Positions 37,498-47,049 are shown, counted from the stretch's first letter. The stretch: DNA of 64,000 nt from Saccharibacillus alkalitolerans (GCF_011090185.1 NZ_JAAFGS010000002.1:372001-436000); one strand, 5' to 3'. The notes: generated from the sequence alone by a model not told the origin. Made by a program: numbers and translations.

Positions 37498-38853
37498 ATG
37501 TCTCAGCTCGCCGCTTCCAAACCGCCCCGCCGTACCCGCAAAAGCGGTCTCGGTACGGGGCTGTTCCTGTCGCTGCCCGTATTGTCCTGGGCGCTGTTCG
37601 ACTTTGCGAACACCATTTTTTCTTCCAACATCGTTACCATCTTCTTCCCGCTGTATCTCCAGCAGGTGTTGGGCGGCGACGCCCGGATGGATCAGATCGC
37701 CAGCACGTTCATCAGCTACGCCAACGCCGCTTCGGGGCTGCTGCTCGTCGTGTTCACTCCGCTGCTCGGCGTGTGGATGGACCGAACGGGCCGCAAAAAA
37801 GCGTTTCTCGTTCCGTTCGCGCTCGCCGCGATTCTTTTTACGTTCCTGATGGGATTCACCGCCTACACGGACAGCCCTTCGTCGATGTTCGGTCTGCCGC
37901 TGACCATCGTTATGGTGCTGATCTTTTTCACGGGGGCCAAATTCTTCTATAACTCCAGCCAGCTGTTCTACGATAATATGCTGCCCGATATCGCCACGGG
38001 TCCGCAGGTTCCGCTGGTCTCCGGCTTCGGCGTGGCGGTCGGCTACGTCGGCACGCTGATGGGGCTCGTCGTGTACGCGATCGTCGGCAGCGGCGACTAC
38101 CCGTTCGCGTTCATCCTGACCGCCGCGCTGTTCCTGATCTTCTCGCTGCCGATCATGCTGCTGTACAAGGAAAAACCGGCCGTTCCGGCGCCGGCCGCCA
38201 GCGAAGGACGCCGATCGTTTTTCAGCGGCTACCGCGACATCTACGAGACGTTCAAGGAAGCGAAAAAGCACCGCGCCGTATTCACTTTCATGGTCGCCTA
38301 CTTCTTCTTCAACGACGCCGTCGCGACGGCCATCGCCATGATGAGCGTCTACGCCACGGCGGTAATGGGCTTCAGCGCCGGACAGTTTATCCTGCTGTAT
38401 CTGGTGGCGACCGTCTGCGCGATCATCGGTTCGTTCATCTTCGGCCATATCACGCGCAGAGTCGGCGGCAAAGTATCGTCGGGACTGGTCGCGATCGTGC
38501 TGATCCTCGCGCTGATCCTAGCCGCCGCCGCGTTCTCGAACGCCGTGTTCTGGGCCGCCGCCTGCCTGTACGGCGTAGCCATGGGCTCGCTCTGGGTCAC
38601 GTCGCGCACCATGATCGTCGAGCTGTCTCCTCCCGACAAAAGAGGCCAGTTCTTCGGACTGTTCGCCTTCTCCGGCAAGCTGTCTTCCGTGCTCGGTCCG
38701 CTCGTATACGGCACCGTCACCTGGGCGCTGGCCGGGCACGGCACGCTGGCGAGCCGCGCGGCGCTGCTGTCGCTCGTCGTGATGGCCGTCATCGGTCTGG
38801 CCGTGCTGCTGCGCGTTCCTTATAAGAAGCCGGCGGAAGAACCCGCAGCTTAA
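37498..38853 (+). CDS. MFS transporter, UMF1/Atg22-like
   Basis: A 451-residue polytopic membrane protein with about twelve helices. The N-terminal segment LSWALFDFANTIFSSNIV is characteristic of the UMF1 branch (DUF/Atg22-like MFS), and the MFS loop 2-3 motif appears as GVWMDRTGRKKAF. The central cytosolic loop is about residues 225-260. C-terminal GSLWVTSRTMIVELSPPDKRG (cut: SRTMIVELSPPDKRG) is a UMF1 hallmark. Substrate unknown; amino-acid efflux is shown for the yeast relative. ATG 37498 has AAAAGGGG upstream and is preferred over the reading from 37459. Monocistronic. Confidence 0.88.
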   Translation: MSQLAASKPPRRTRKSGLGTGLFLSLPVLSWALFDFANTIFSSNIVTIFFPLYLQQVLGGDARMDQIASTFISYANAASGLLLVVFTPLLGVWMDRTGRKKAFLVPFALAAILFTFLMGFTAYTDSPSSMFGLPLTIVMVLIFFTGAKFFYNSSQLFYDNMLPDIATGPQVPLVSGFGVAVGYVGTLMGLVVYAIVGSGDYPFAFILTAALFLIFSLPIMLLYKEKPAVPAPAASEGRRSFFSGYRDIYETFKEAKKHRAVFTFMVAYFFFNDAVATAIAMMSVYATAVMGFSAGQFILLYLVATVCAIIGSFIFGHITRRVGGKVSSGLVAIVLILALILAAAAFSNAVFWAAACLYGVAMGSLWVTSRTMIVELSPPDKRGQFFGLFAFSGKLSSVLGPLVYGTVTWALAGHGTLASRAALLSLVVMAVIGLAVLLRVPYKKPAEEPAA

Positions 38854-38910
38854 AAAAAGGGAAGCGCCGGCTCCGCTCTGCGGATGCCGAACTTCCTTTT
38901 CCGTTTACCG

Positions 38911-38950
38911 AAGCCGAAATTGCGCGCGAACGCGTTATTTTCGGCTTTTT
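38911..38950 (+). terminator. Terminator-like hairpin after the MFS gene
   Basis: AAGCCGAAAT and ATTTTCGGCTT close a hairpin with an inner GCGC-rich stem, followed by TTTTT. Confidence 0.75.
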
Positions 38951-39010
38951 GCGTTCCTTTTGCCGAAATCCGATTGAAGCTGTACCTGGCGGGTATCTTA
39001 TAAATGAGTT

Positions 39011-39038
39011 TTGTTATGCGAAGCAAGTTTGTTATAAT
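39011..39038 (+). promoter_or_regulatory. Sigma-A promoter of the aldo/keto reductase gene
   Basis: TTGTTA, 16 bases, TATAAT, about 90 bases before the start codon. Confidence 0.7.
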
Positions 39039-39129
39039 TAGTAACCGAATAGCGATATTCCGATTCAAGACAGATTCGCGTCTTTAGGAAGAATCGCTTA
39101 ATTTGTTGACGACAGAGGAGGAGTTTGGA

Positions 39130-39960
39130 ATGACGACGAGTTTAACCGCAAAGGTAAAGCTGAATAACGGCGTGGAAATGCCATGGTTCGGTCTGGGCGT
39201 ATGGCAGGTAAAGGACGGCGACGAGGCGAAAGATTCCGTTAAAGCGGCGATTAAAGCCGGCTACATCGGAATCGATACGGCGGCCGCTTACAAAAACGAA
39301 CAAAGCGTGGGCGAAGCGATCCGCGAGTCGGGCGTCAACCGCGACGACCTGTTCATTACATCGAAAGTATGGAACGGCGATCAGGGCTACGAAGAAACGC
39401 TGGCCGCTTTCGATGCCACGATGGAGAAGCTGGGCCTCGACGTGCTGGACCTCTACCTGATCCACTGGCCGGTCAAAGGCAAATACAAGGACACGTGGCG
39501 CGCGATGGAAAAACTGTACAAAGACGGACGCATTCGCGCGATCGGCGTCAGCAACTTCCAGCCGCATCATCTGGACGACCTGCTGGCAGACGCCGAGGTG
39601 GTACCGGCCGTCAATCAGGTGGAATTCCACCCGCTGCTGACCCAGAGCGAGCTGCTGAACTACTGCGCGCAAAAAGGCATTCAAGTCGAAGCCTGGTCTC
39701 CGCTGGCGCAGGGACGCCTGTTCGACAACGAAGCCGTGAAAAGCTTGAGCGACAAGTACGGCAAATCCCCGGCGCAAATCCTGCTCCGCTGGGTGCTGGA
39801 CAAGGGCGTAATCGTCCTGACCCGCTCCGTCAAGGAAAGCCGAATCGTCGAAAATGCCGATATTTTCGACTTCACGCTGACGCCGGAAGACATTTCGAGC
39901 CTCGAAGCGCTGAACAAAAACGAGCGCACCGGTCCGGACCCGGATAACTTCAACTTCTGA
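39130..39960 (+). CDS. Aldo/keto reductase (YvgN/2,5-diketogluconate reductase type)
   Basis: A 276-residue cytosolic NADPH-dependent reductase with the (beta/alpha)8 fold. The catalytic tetrad is visible: Asp and Tyr in GIDTAAAYKNE, Lys in FITSKVWN and His in YLIHWP. Later family patterns are IRAIGVSNFQ, VNQVEFHPLL and, near the C-terminus, VLTRSVKESRIVEN (the usual PKS/T is changed to TRSVKESR). B. subtilis YvgN and YtbE reduce methylglyoxal and other aldehydes; a detoxifying role is likely. ATG 39130 follows GAGGAGGAG. Single-gene unit with promoter and terminator. Confidence 0.93.
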   Translation: MTTSLTAKVKLNNGVEMPWFGLGVWQVKDGDEAKDSVKAAIKAGYIGIDTAAAYKNEQSVGEAIRESGVNRDDLFITSKVWNGDQGYEETLAAFDATMEKLGLDVLDLYLIHWPVKGKYKDTWRAMEKLYKDGRIRAIGVSNFQPHHLDDLLADAEVVPAVNQVEFHPLLTQSELLNYCAQKGIQVEAWSPLAQGRLFDNEAVKSLSDKYGKSPAQILLRWVLDKGVIVLTRSVKESRIVENADIFDFTLTPEDISSLEALNKNERTGPDPDNFNF

Positions 39961-40014
39961 TCGGCTCACGATCGGGGAACTCCTTTAAAACAAAACTCGG
40001 TCACGGACCGCTCG

Positions 40015-40044
40015 AACCGCCTTCTTCGCAGAAGGCGGTTTTTC
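40015..40044 (+). terminator. Terminator of the aldo/keto reductase gene
   Basis: AACCGCCTTCT-TCGC-AGAAGGCGGTT, followed by TTT. Confidence 0.9.
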
Positions 40045-40257
40045 GTATGGAGCGATTCCGGGCAGCATCGTTCGGATGCCGAAAACGGATTCGTTTTCTC
40101 CGATTCAGGCAGCGCTTCGTCTACGCGTGCAGGCGGACTTTTTGTACGGAAAAAACCGTTTTTTCGGTACGACGAGCAATTTTTTTTATTTTTTTGCCAG
40201 CCCTTATCCCTGCTGAGTTGGTTGCGCTTACAAAATCGAGATTACACGATTGAATTT

Positions 40258-40286
40258 TTGCATCGTCATCGAGAGTTGGGTATACT
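40258..40286 (+). promoter_or_regulatory. Sigma-A promoter of the BCCT transporter gene
   Basis: TTGCAT, 17 bases, TATACT. It lies in the 451-bp gap 39961-40411; a second sign in that gap is an inverted repeat around 40145-40171 (GTACGGAAAAAAC with GTTTTTTCGGTAC, one mismatch). The leader to the start codon is about 120 bases. Confidence 0.75.
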
Positions 40287-40411
40287 TGAGCCTCGAACAC
40301 CGGCCAGGCTTCATATTTAAGATCCGTTTCCTAAGTCTGCTTGACCGACTCGCAAATCATAAAGAGAAAACCCTCTGCGAGCAAATCAAAGATGGGAGTT
40401 GTCATTTTGTT

Positions 40412-41938
40412 ATGAAGAAAGCTTCAAGCGTATTTTATATTTCGGCGTCCATTATCGCGGCGCTGGTCCTGATCGGCGCTCTGATCCCTCAGGCGTTCGA
40501 GCGGGTGACCGCCACGATCCAGGGATTCCTGACCGACAGCTTCGGCTGGTACTACCTGATTATCGTGAGCGGCTTCGTCGCGGTCTGCCTGTATCTGCTG
40601 GTCAGTCCGTTGGGCAGGATCAAACTCGGCAAAGCCGAAGACAAGCCCGAATTTTCCCGCCCTACCTGGCTCGCCATGCTGTTCAGCGCCGGCGTCGGCA
40701 TCGGATTGGTGTTCTACGGAACGGCCGAGCCGATCAGCCATTACGCGATCAGCGCCCCCAGCGGCGAGACGGGAACGAATCTCGCCGTGCGCGAAGCCAT
40801 GCAGTACACGTTTTTCCACTGGGGCATTCACGCCTGGGCCGTCTACGGTCTGGTCGCCCTCTCCCTGGCTTACTTTATGTTCAGACGCGGCGAACCGGGT
40901 CTGATCAGTTCGACGCTGAAGCCGATTCTTGGACGACACGCAAGCGGCGGAATCGGCAAAACGATCGACGTCATCGCCGTGATATCCACGGTGATCGGTG
41001 TTGCGACATCGCTCGGCTTCGGCGCCGTACAGATTAACGGAGGGTTGTCGTACCTGTTCGGCATTCCTTCGAACATGACCAATCAGTTCATCATCATTCT
41101 GGCCGTGACCGTGCTGTTCATGATTTCGGCCCTGACGGGAATCGGCAAAGGCATCAAGATTCTCAGCAACGTCAACATGCTGCTCGCGGCCGGATTGTTG
41201 GCGCTCGTCTTCGTCTTCGGACCTACGCTGTTCACGCTGAACCTGTTTACCGATACGATCGGCCGCTACCTGCAGAACTTCCTGAACATGAGCTTCCGAA
41301 TTTCGCCGCTCAACGAGGAAAACCGCACCTGGATCAACGGATGGACCATTTTCTACTGGGCTTGGTGGATTTCCTGGTCTCCGTTCGTCGGCATCTTCAT
41401 CGCCCGCGTCTCGAAAGGCCGCACGATCCGCGAATTCGTCGCCTACGTGCTGCTCGCCCCTTCCGTGATCGGGTTCCTGTGGTTCTCCGTCTTCGGCGGA
41501 TCGGCCATCTCGCTCGAGCGGAGCGGACAGGCGGTCATCTCTTCCCTGGCCACGGAGCAGTCCCTGTTCGGCATGCTGGCGGCTTTCCCGTTCGGGGAAG
41601 TCATCTCCGTTCTCGCCATCTGCCTGATCGGCACGTTCTTCATCACGTCGGCGGATTCCGGCACCTTCGTCCTCGGCATGATGACGACGAACGGTTCCCA
41701 GAATCCGAACAACGTCCTGAAAATGACCTGGGGCGCCCTGCTCACGGCCATCGCGCTCGTGCTGCTGTATTCCGGCGGTCTTCAGGCGCTGCAGAACACC
41801 ATGATCATCGCGGCGTTCCCGTTCTCCTTCGTCATCATTATGATGGCGGCCAGCCTGCTGAAGACGCTGAACCGGGAAGCGAAGGAACTGGCTCCGGCCA
41901 AGCGAAGAACGCAGCAGCCGGCTTCTAAGAACGCCTGA
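40412..41938 (+). CDS. BCCT-family transporter (glycine betaine/choline type, OpuD-like)
   Basis: A 508-residue secondary transporter with twelve expected helices. Helix 3 reads SAGVGIGLVFYGTAEP, and the substrate-binding helix 8 carries the aromatic box WTIFYWAWWISWSPFVG, both strong BCCT hallmarks. Cation-coupled uptake of glycine betaine or related compatible solutes is the family role, for osmotic protection. ATG 40412 is supported only by a distant GGGAG (13 bases away); the longer reading from 40250 adds 54 unlikely residues. Monocistronic. The long leader leaves room for osmotic control. Confidence 0.92.
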   Translation: MKKASSVFYISASIIAALVLIGALIPQAFERVTATIQGFLTDSFGWYYLIIVSGFVAVCLYLLVSPLGRIKLGKAEDKPEFSRPTWLAMLFSAGVGIGLVFYGTAEPISHYAISAPSGETGTNLAVREAMQYTFFHWGIHAWAVYGLVALSLAYFMFRRGEPGLISSTLKPILGRHASGGIGKTIDVIAVISTVIGVATSLGFGAVQINGGLSYLFGIPSNMTNQFIIILAVTVLFMISALTGIGKGIKILSNVNMLLAAGLLALVFVFGPTLFTLNLFTDTIGRYLQNFLNMSFRISPLNEENRTWINGWTIFYWAWWISWSPFVGIFIARVSKGRTIREFVAYVLLAPSVIGFLWFSVFGGSAISLERSGQAVISSLATEQSLFGMLAAFPFGEVISVLAICLIGTFFITSADSGTFVLGMMTTNGSQNPNNVLKMTWGALLTAIALVLLYSGGLQALQNTMIIAAFPFSFVIIMMAASLLKTLNREAKELAPAKRRTQQPASKNA

Positions 41939-41954
41939 GCCCATTTGCAGTCTG

Positions 41955-41979
41955 AGCACCCCTTCCGGGGTGCTTTTTG
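41955..41979 (+). terminator. Terminator of the BCCT gene
   Basis: AGCACCCC-TTCC-GGGGTGCT followed by TTTT. Confidence 0.92.
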
Positions 41980-42036
41980 GTTTAGGATCCAATGGGGTAA
42001 AATAGAGAAGAGATGAAGGAAAAAGGAGGAACCCAG

Positions 42037-42489
42037 ATGTCTACCTTATCCAAAGCCATTGCCCTTGCCGCCCGTTATCATGAAGGCCAGACCGACAAAG
42101 GCGGCAATCCTTACGTGTTCCACCCGATTCGGCTCATGCTGAAGGCGCTGACCGAAGAAGAACAGATCATCGCCGTGCTGCACGATACGATCGAGGATAC
42201 CGACCTGACGCTCGACGATCTGCGCCGCGAAGGATTCTCCGACGAGATCGTCGAGGCCATCGACCGGCTGTCCCGCCGCGACGACGAGAATTACCACGAG
42301 TTCATTCTGCGCATCAAAGAGAACCGCTTGGCAGCGCGGGTCAAAATTCTCGATCTGCAGGACAATATGGATCTGACCCGGATCAAAAAGCCGTCGGAGA
42401 AAGATCAAAAACGGTTGGCGAAATACAGCCGTGCGCTGGATACGCTGCTTTCGCACGACGACGAGACTCAAACGAACGACGAGGAATAA
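42037..42489 (+). CDS. Small HD-domain protein, RelA/SpoT hydrolase-like
   Basis: A 150-residue protein made only of an HD domain. The metal ligands appear in order as RYHEGQ, FHPIRLM, LHDTIEDT (the HD-x3-ED pattern of ppGpp hydrolases) and LDLQDNM. The segment KGGNPYVFHP is shared with SpoT/MESH1-type enzymes, so hydrolysis of (p)ppGpp or another nucleotide is plausible. There is no synthetase domain. AAAGGAGG 7 bases before ATG 42037 decides the start. Followed 73 bases later by an unrecognised gene, possibly cotranscribed, as no terminator is seen between them. Confidence 0.83.
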   Translation: MSTLSKAIALAARYHEGQTDKGGNPYVFHPIRLMLKALTEEEQIIAVLHDTIEDTDLTLDDLRREGFSDEIVEAIDRLSRRDDENYHEFILRIKENRLAARVKILDLQDNMDLTRIKKPSEKDQKRLAKYSRALDTLLSHDDETQTNDEE

Positions 42490-42562
42490 AAAAAGAACCC
42501 TAAGAGATAATAGAAACAAAGCATGACGGAAATCGAACATTATAGAAACGAGGTTATGGATC

Positions 42563-43921
42563 ATGTCGCTGGCTGCTGTCCCTTTCCCCGCTCTGCCTTC
42601 TTCGGCCGGCCGGATCACTGCTATTCATCCGCTGCCGCACCGAACGGCTCTTGCATCGGACGAGTTATCGGCGCCGGTCGGCGCTGCGGCATCTGCGGCA
42701 TCTGCCGCTCCCTGCCCGCTTGCCGAGCCGAATGCGGAGTCTGCCGAGCTCTGCGAGCTGCTCGCCGTCAACGATCGCGCGGAGCTTCTGCAGGTGTCGC
42801 CGCTGCGGGGCGGCATACGGATCTTATCGGCTCTGAATATCCCCGAATTCGATCCGCTCAAGCCGATTCAAATCGTCGTCGACGCTTACGGACGTTATGC
42901 GGCGGTATCCAATCGATACGGCCGCTATGCGGCCGTATACGCTTTGCCGGAAGGTCCGATCGAAAAAACCGCGGAGCTGCTGACACTCGATCGAGGCAGT
43001 TATTACACGGACAAAAGCCGGTTTCCGCTTGCTTTTGCCGAGCTGGAGAAGCGGACGCTGTTGATCCACGGCTCCGATTGGAACCGAGTCGAATTGACCG
43101 AACTGCCTTCGCTTCGGCCGCTTGCCGAGCGGGCTTTTCCCGGTCGCGACGAAGCGGGCGAAGCTTCCGAAACGGCCGAAGCCGACAGCCCGACGCTGCC
43201 GGAGCTGAATTATTTTCACGGCGGCCTGCTGACGTCGCCGGACGGAAGCCGGATCGCCGATACCGGTTGGGTGTGGCAGCCGGTCGGGCTGCTCGCCGCC
43301 TGGTCTCTGCGGGAATGGCTGGACGATCCGTGGGCTTCGGAAAACGGGGAGTCGCTGAAGCATTTTTTCCAGACCGAAGATTGGGATATGCCGGCCGCTT
43401 GGATCGATAACGAACGGCTTGCCGCCTGGGGCAGAGTCGATACGGATATTCTCGACGAAGAAGACTATCAAGAGATCGGCTCCGAGCCCGTGATCGCTAT
43501 TCATGACGCGCGTACCGGCTCGGTCTCCCTCGTCGCGAGAGATGTTCCGCCTTATCTGCGGTCGACGGCTTTCGTGCCGAGTTCGGAATGTTTCCCTTAT
43601 CCGCTCGGAGGCATGGCAGCCGCGGAAAATCGGCTGTTCTTCTGGGGGCGCGGCGTGCCGCTGCACATCTGGGCGCTGCCGCAGGTCGGAGCCGTTTCTG
43701 CGGATCTCGCGGATTCGCGGCCGGAAACGGCTGTCGAAAGCGCCGCTTCGAACTCTGCGGCCCGTGCGCTTCCCGATTCCGCGCCGCATCCGGTCACGGA
43801 GATCGAATTCCATGATGCCGTTTATCATCCGGAAGCGAAGCTGTTTATCGACTTGCAAGCGGACGGGCGTATGCAAGCTTTTCGACTGTCCGACGCCGAT
43901 GCCTCGTCTAGAGAAAATTGA
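42563..43921 (+). CDS. Unrecognised protein, beta-propeller-like
   Basis: A 452-residue protein I do not recognise. It has no signal peptide. The composition and repeated short blocks such as YGRYAAVSNRYGRYAAVYALP, cut here to YGRYAAVSNRYGRY, and SPDGSRIADTGWVWQPVG suggest blades of a WD40/TolB-like beta-propeller; a Trp/Asp-rich middle part (WLDDPWASENG) and an Ala/Ser-rich segment near 390-415 interrupt it. The N-terminal 50 residues are low-complexity and may be disordered. Start ATG 42563 has a GAGG 10 bases upstream. It follows the HD-domain gene and ends at a strong terminator. Confidence 0.75.
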   Translation: MSLAAVPFPALPSSAGRITAIHPLPHRTALASDELSAPVGAAASAASAAPCPLAEPNAESAELCELLAVNDRAELLQVSPLRGGIRILSALNIPEFDPLKPIQIVVDAYGRYAAVSNRYGRYAAVYALPEGPIEKTAELLTLDRGSYYTDKSRFPLAFAELEKRTLLIHGSDWNRVELTELPSLRPLAERAFPGRDEAGEASETAEADSPTLPELNYFHGGLLTSPDGSRIADTGWVWQPVGLLAAWSLREWLDDPWASENGESLKHFFQTEDWDMPAAWIDNERLAAWGRVDTDILDEEDYQEIGSEPVIAIHDARTGSVSLVARDVPPYLRSTAFVPSSECFPYPLGGMAAAENRLFFWGRGVPLHIWALPQVGAVSADLADSRPETAVESAASNSAARALPDSAPHPVTEIEFHDAVYHPEAKLFIDLQADGRMQAFRLSDADASSREN

Positions 43922-43933
43922 TCCGAACATAGC

Positions 43934-43970
43934 AAAAGCCGACAGCATCGGCGCTGTCGGCTCTTTTTTT
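43934..43970 (+). terminator. Terminator after the unrecognised gene
   Basis: AGCCGACAGC and GCTGTCGGCT with a 6-base loop, then CTTTTTTT. The A-run on the other side lets it also serve the converging ABC operon. Confidence 0.92.
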
Positions 43971-44001
43971 CGCTGCTAGCTGAACGGCTTCTCTGCGTTT
44001 T

Positions 44002-45159
44002 CTACCCATACACCCGCCGAATAATCTCTTCGAAATCCGGTTCGCGCATCTCCACGTCGTCGATCTCGCCCCAGCGGCCGAGTTCGCGCAGCGCATCCAT
44101 TGTGCGGACTTCCTGCCGGTTGACCTCGACGGTCAATGTGCGCTCGCCGCGCGACACGATGCGCATACGCGGAAGCTCCGCACGGCCGATAACGCCGGAT
44201 GCCGATGACAGGGTCGGCGGCTCCCCTCCGGCAGCACCGGCTGGCCCTGCCTCGTCAACCCTGACAAACAAGTCAGCTGGACCCTGCGCCGCATCTTCCG
44301 CGTTCCACTCGTCCGGCAGCTCATACCTACCTTGATACGTGATCTTGATCTCCGTCGGCAGCCCGATCTCCCGCCGCGGTCCTTCGATCGTGCCGTCATA
44401 GGTCAACTGCCCGCCGCCGATCACCATCACCCGCCGGCATAACTGCTCGATATCGTCCATGTCGTGGGTCGTGAGCAGAATGGTCTTGCCGAACTCTTCG
44501 TTCAATATTTTCAGAAAACCACGAATATTCCGCTTGGCGTTGACATCCAGTCCGATCGTCGGTTCGTCGAGGAACAGCAGATCGGGATCGTGCAGCATCG
44601 CGGCGGCGATATCCGCCCGCATCCGCTGGCCGAGCGACAGCTTGCGCACCGGCGTATCCCAGAACTCGCCCAGCGCCAACAGTTCGTCGAACTGTGGCAG
44701 ACGCCTAAGCTTGTCTTTCTCTTCCACCCCGTACATATGCGCCAGAATGTCGTACGAGTCCTTCACCGGAAGATCCCACCAGAGCTGGCTCCGCTGACCG
44801 AATACGACGCCGAGCTTGGAAGCACACTTCGTCCGGTCCCGATGGGGATCAATGCCTGCCAACTTCACGCTTCCCGACGACGGATGCAGAATGCCCGTCA
44901 GCATCTTGATCGTCGTCGACTTCCCCGCTCCGTTGGGACCGATATAGCCGACGAAGTCTCCTTTTTCCACCGTGAAGCCGATGTCCGTTACCGCCTCTTT
45001 GACCGTGTATTCCCTGGAAAACATCGAACGGATGCCGGAAAACCTTCCTTTCGCCGCCACCGGCGTTTTAAAACTTTTGCATAAGGCGACCGCTTCGATT
45101 GCCGTTTCCGTTCGCCTTGACGATTCATGAGAAGCTTGACCCGCCGCTGAATCCGTCAT
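44002..45159 (-). CDS. ABC-2 transporter ATPase (COG4586-like)
   Basis: A 385-residue ATPase. The N-terminus has the family insertion before the core (KGRFSGIRSMFSREYTVKEA). Motifs: Walker A GPNGAGKST, Q-loop VFGQRSQLWWDLP, signature KLSLGQRMR, Walker B LLFLDEPTIGLD, switch His in LLTTHDMD. The last 100 residues form an extra domain, including an Ala/Gly-rich variable loop (AGPAGAAGGEPP). ATG 45159 has GGAGG upstream. It is the third gene of an operon with two permeases, 59 bases after the second. Substrate of this widespread three-gene system is unknown; export is assumed. Confidence 0.92.
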   Translation of the reverse strand: MTDSAAGQASHESSRRTETAIEAVALCKSFKTPVAAKGRFSGIRSMFSREYTVKEAVTDIGFTVEKGDFVGYIGPNGAGKSTTIKMLTGILHPSSGSVKLAGIDPHRDRTKCASKLGVVFGQRSQLWWDLPVKDSYDILAHMYGVEEKDKLRRLPQFDELLALGEFWDTPVRKLSLGQRMRADIAAAMLHDPDLLFLDEPTIGLDVNAKRNIRGFLKILNEEFGKTILLTTHDMDDIEQLCRRVMVIGGGQLTYDGTIEGPRREIGLPTEIKITYQGRYELPDEWNAEDAAQGPADLFVRVDEAGPAGAAGGEPPTLSSASGVIGRAELPRMRIVSRGERTLTVEVNRQEVRTMDALRELGRWGEIDDVEMREPDFEEIIRRVYG

Positions 45160-45218
45160 CTTCTTCCTCCTTCGCGCAGTGCTTGTCCTTTCCCGTTTCG
45201 CATGCCCGCATTCCGTGT

Positions 45219-46013
45219 TCAGCTTCCCGTACTCTGATATTTGCTTATGCCGAATTTCCAGAATCGCAGTGCCAGCAGCACCGCCAGGCAGGCCGCGGCG
45301 GCCAGCAGCGGAAAGACCCACGCTCCCAGCTCTCCCCGCAAAATGTACAGCGCCGGCACGTAATTGACCAATCCCACCGGAAGCGCCGTCAGCAGCAGCC
45401 CCGACATCCAGCCCGGATACAGCGTCAGCGGATAACGCGCCGCCGTCTGCGCCGCGTCTTCGGTCATATTTTGCAGCATGGAGATTCGGGTCGTCCAGAA
45501 TCCGCAGGTCGCCGTCGCGAGGCCGATCGCGAACAGCACGACCGCTCCCGTCAGAACGGCGAATAGGGTCTGCGGAACCGCCCACCACGTCACCTGGCCT
45601 CCGGCCAGCATGGCGCCGAGCGCCCAGGCCAGAATTCCTCCTCCCTGAAGCAGTTCGCCGGGCATCAGCCGAAAGCCGCGGGGCATCAGCGACAGCAGCA
45701 CCGGCAGCGGCTTGGTCAGCAGCTGGTCCAGCTCCCCTTCGACCAGATAGCGCTCCAGATGGTGGACCTCGTCGGCGAAGGTTCGGTACAGCATTTTGGA
45801 AAGGGTCATGACCGCGAACAAATAACCGACTTCGTGCACGCTCCATCCCCGTACCGCGCCGAATTTGGCCAACACGATCGCGATCATGAGAAATTCGGAC
45901 AGCTGAATAAACGCCGCCAGAATCGTGCCGAACGCGAAGTTGAAGCGGTACTGCATACGGCTGCGGATGCTGGTTCGAACCAGCAGAAGATACAGCTTTA
46001 TGTAAGTGTTCAT
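45219..46013 (-). CDS. ABC-2 transporter permease (COG3694/DUF990-like)
   Basis: A 264-residue membrane protein with six predicted helices. It starts at MNTYIKLYLLLVRTSIRSRMQYR, here only MNTYIKLYLLLV shown, and contains the conserved cytosolic segment VEGELDQLLTKPLPVL that marks this permease family. ATG 46013 overlaps the stop codon of the preceding permease (ATGA), so the pair is translationally coupled and likely forms the channel together. Confidence 0.9.
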   Translation of the reverse strand: MNTYIKLYLLLVRTSIRSRMQYRFNFAFGTILAAFIQLSEFLMIAIVLAKFGAVRGWSVHEVGYLFAVMTLSKMLYRTFADEVHHLERYLVEGELDQLLTKPLPVLLSLMPRGFRLMPGELLQGGGILAWALGAMLAGGQVTWWAVPQTLFAVLTGAVVLFAIGLATATCGFWTTRISMLQNMTEDAAQTAARYPLTLYPGWMSGLLLTALPVGLVNYVPALYILRGELGAWVFPLLAAAACLAVLLALRFWKFGISKYQSTGS

Positions 46014-46825
46014 CCGCCCTGCACCTCCACTTTATGCCGCAGCATTCGGGTCGCGAGCAGACAGGTCAGCGTCAGCGCGGCGCACCACGCGAGCGTCCCG
46101 AGCAGCACGATCGGATGTTCTTTTCTCAGGTACAGCTGTGTCGGAGCATAGAGCATGAACGGATAAGGAGACGCCCAGGCGATCGCCTGCAGCCATTCCG
46201 GCAGCCATTGGAGAGGAATGAAAAATCCGGCCAGCAGATTCATCAGCGCCTGGTTGCCCCAATGCAGCCAGGACGATTCGGTCGTCCACAGCGCGCTGAC
46301 CCCGATCAGGTAGCCGATGCAGATCGACAGGTAGGCGGACCCCGCCAGGGCGACGAGCGCGATCGGCAGCGTCGTTCCGTGATGCGCGGGCGTCAGGCCG
46401 AGCGCCAGCAGCATGATGACATAGACGGGGATCGACTTGTAAAGGAATTGATAGCCGATCTGCCCCCATTCCTTCGCCGCCAAATGCGCGAACAAATGCA
46501 CCGGCCGCATCAAATCGAGCGCGATCTGCCCCGTGCGGACCGACTGCGGGATGCCCAGTCCCGGCGTGGTGAAGCTCGATATCCACAGCGAAGCCTGGGT
46601 GAACGTGATGTACTGCATCATGCCGAGAATGCCGTATTCGCCGAGCGAATGATCCCGGCCGAGGCCGATCCAGATGCAGGCGTACAGGTAGCCGAACACG
46701 GCGCTCGCGAAATTATGCAGCAGATGCGAGCCCCTGTACTGGATGTTGCGGGCGTAGGCTTTGGCGGCCAGCGCCGAATAAAGCCTGGGGTTGCTCTTGA
46801 ACAAACGGGTCCTGAAAGAAATCAT
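46010..46825 (-). CDS. ABC-2 transporter permease (COG4587-like)
   Basis: A 271-residue permease with about six helices, first gene of the operon. The segment RTGQIALDLMRPVHLF is the counterpart of the GELDQLLTKPLP region in the partner and is typical of the family. GGAGG at 46832-46836 lies 6 bases before ATG 46825. A much longer reading from 47299 would add 158 low-complexity residues crossing a terminator and is rejected. Ends in an ATGA overlap with the second permease. Confidence 0.9.
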   Translation of the reverse strand: MISFRTRLFKSNPRLYSALAAKAYARNIQYRGSHLLHNFASAVFGYLYACIWIGLGRDHSLGEYGILGMMQYITFTQASLWISSFTTPGLGIPQSVRTGQIALDLMRPVHLFAHLAAKEWGQIGYQFLYKSIPVYVIMLLALGLTPAHHGTTLPIALVALAGSAYLSICIGYLIGVSALWTTESSWLHWGNQALMNLLAGFFIPLQWLPEWLQAIAWASPYPFMLYAPTQLYLRKEHPIVLLGTLAWCAALTLTCLLATRMLRHKVEVQGG

Positions 46826-47049
46826 CTTGCACCTCCGATAAGCTTTGTGTTGACGGTGAACGTCCACTTCAGACAAGGTGAGAAAAAAAGAGAAGGTCAC
46901 CAATATAACAGAAACAGGAATCGGGATGCAAGCGTTTTTTTGGGAAAAGGAGGAACGGGGGCGGAGCTGCGGCGGCAGAACCGGGGAAGCGGCGCGGGGA
47001 GAAGGTCGCTCGGAGACGGGGAAATCGGCTGCGTTTTCGGCGAAACGCC

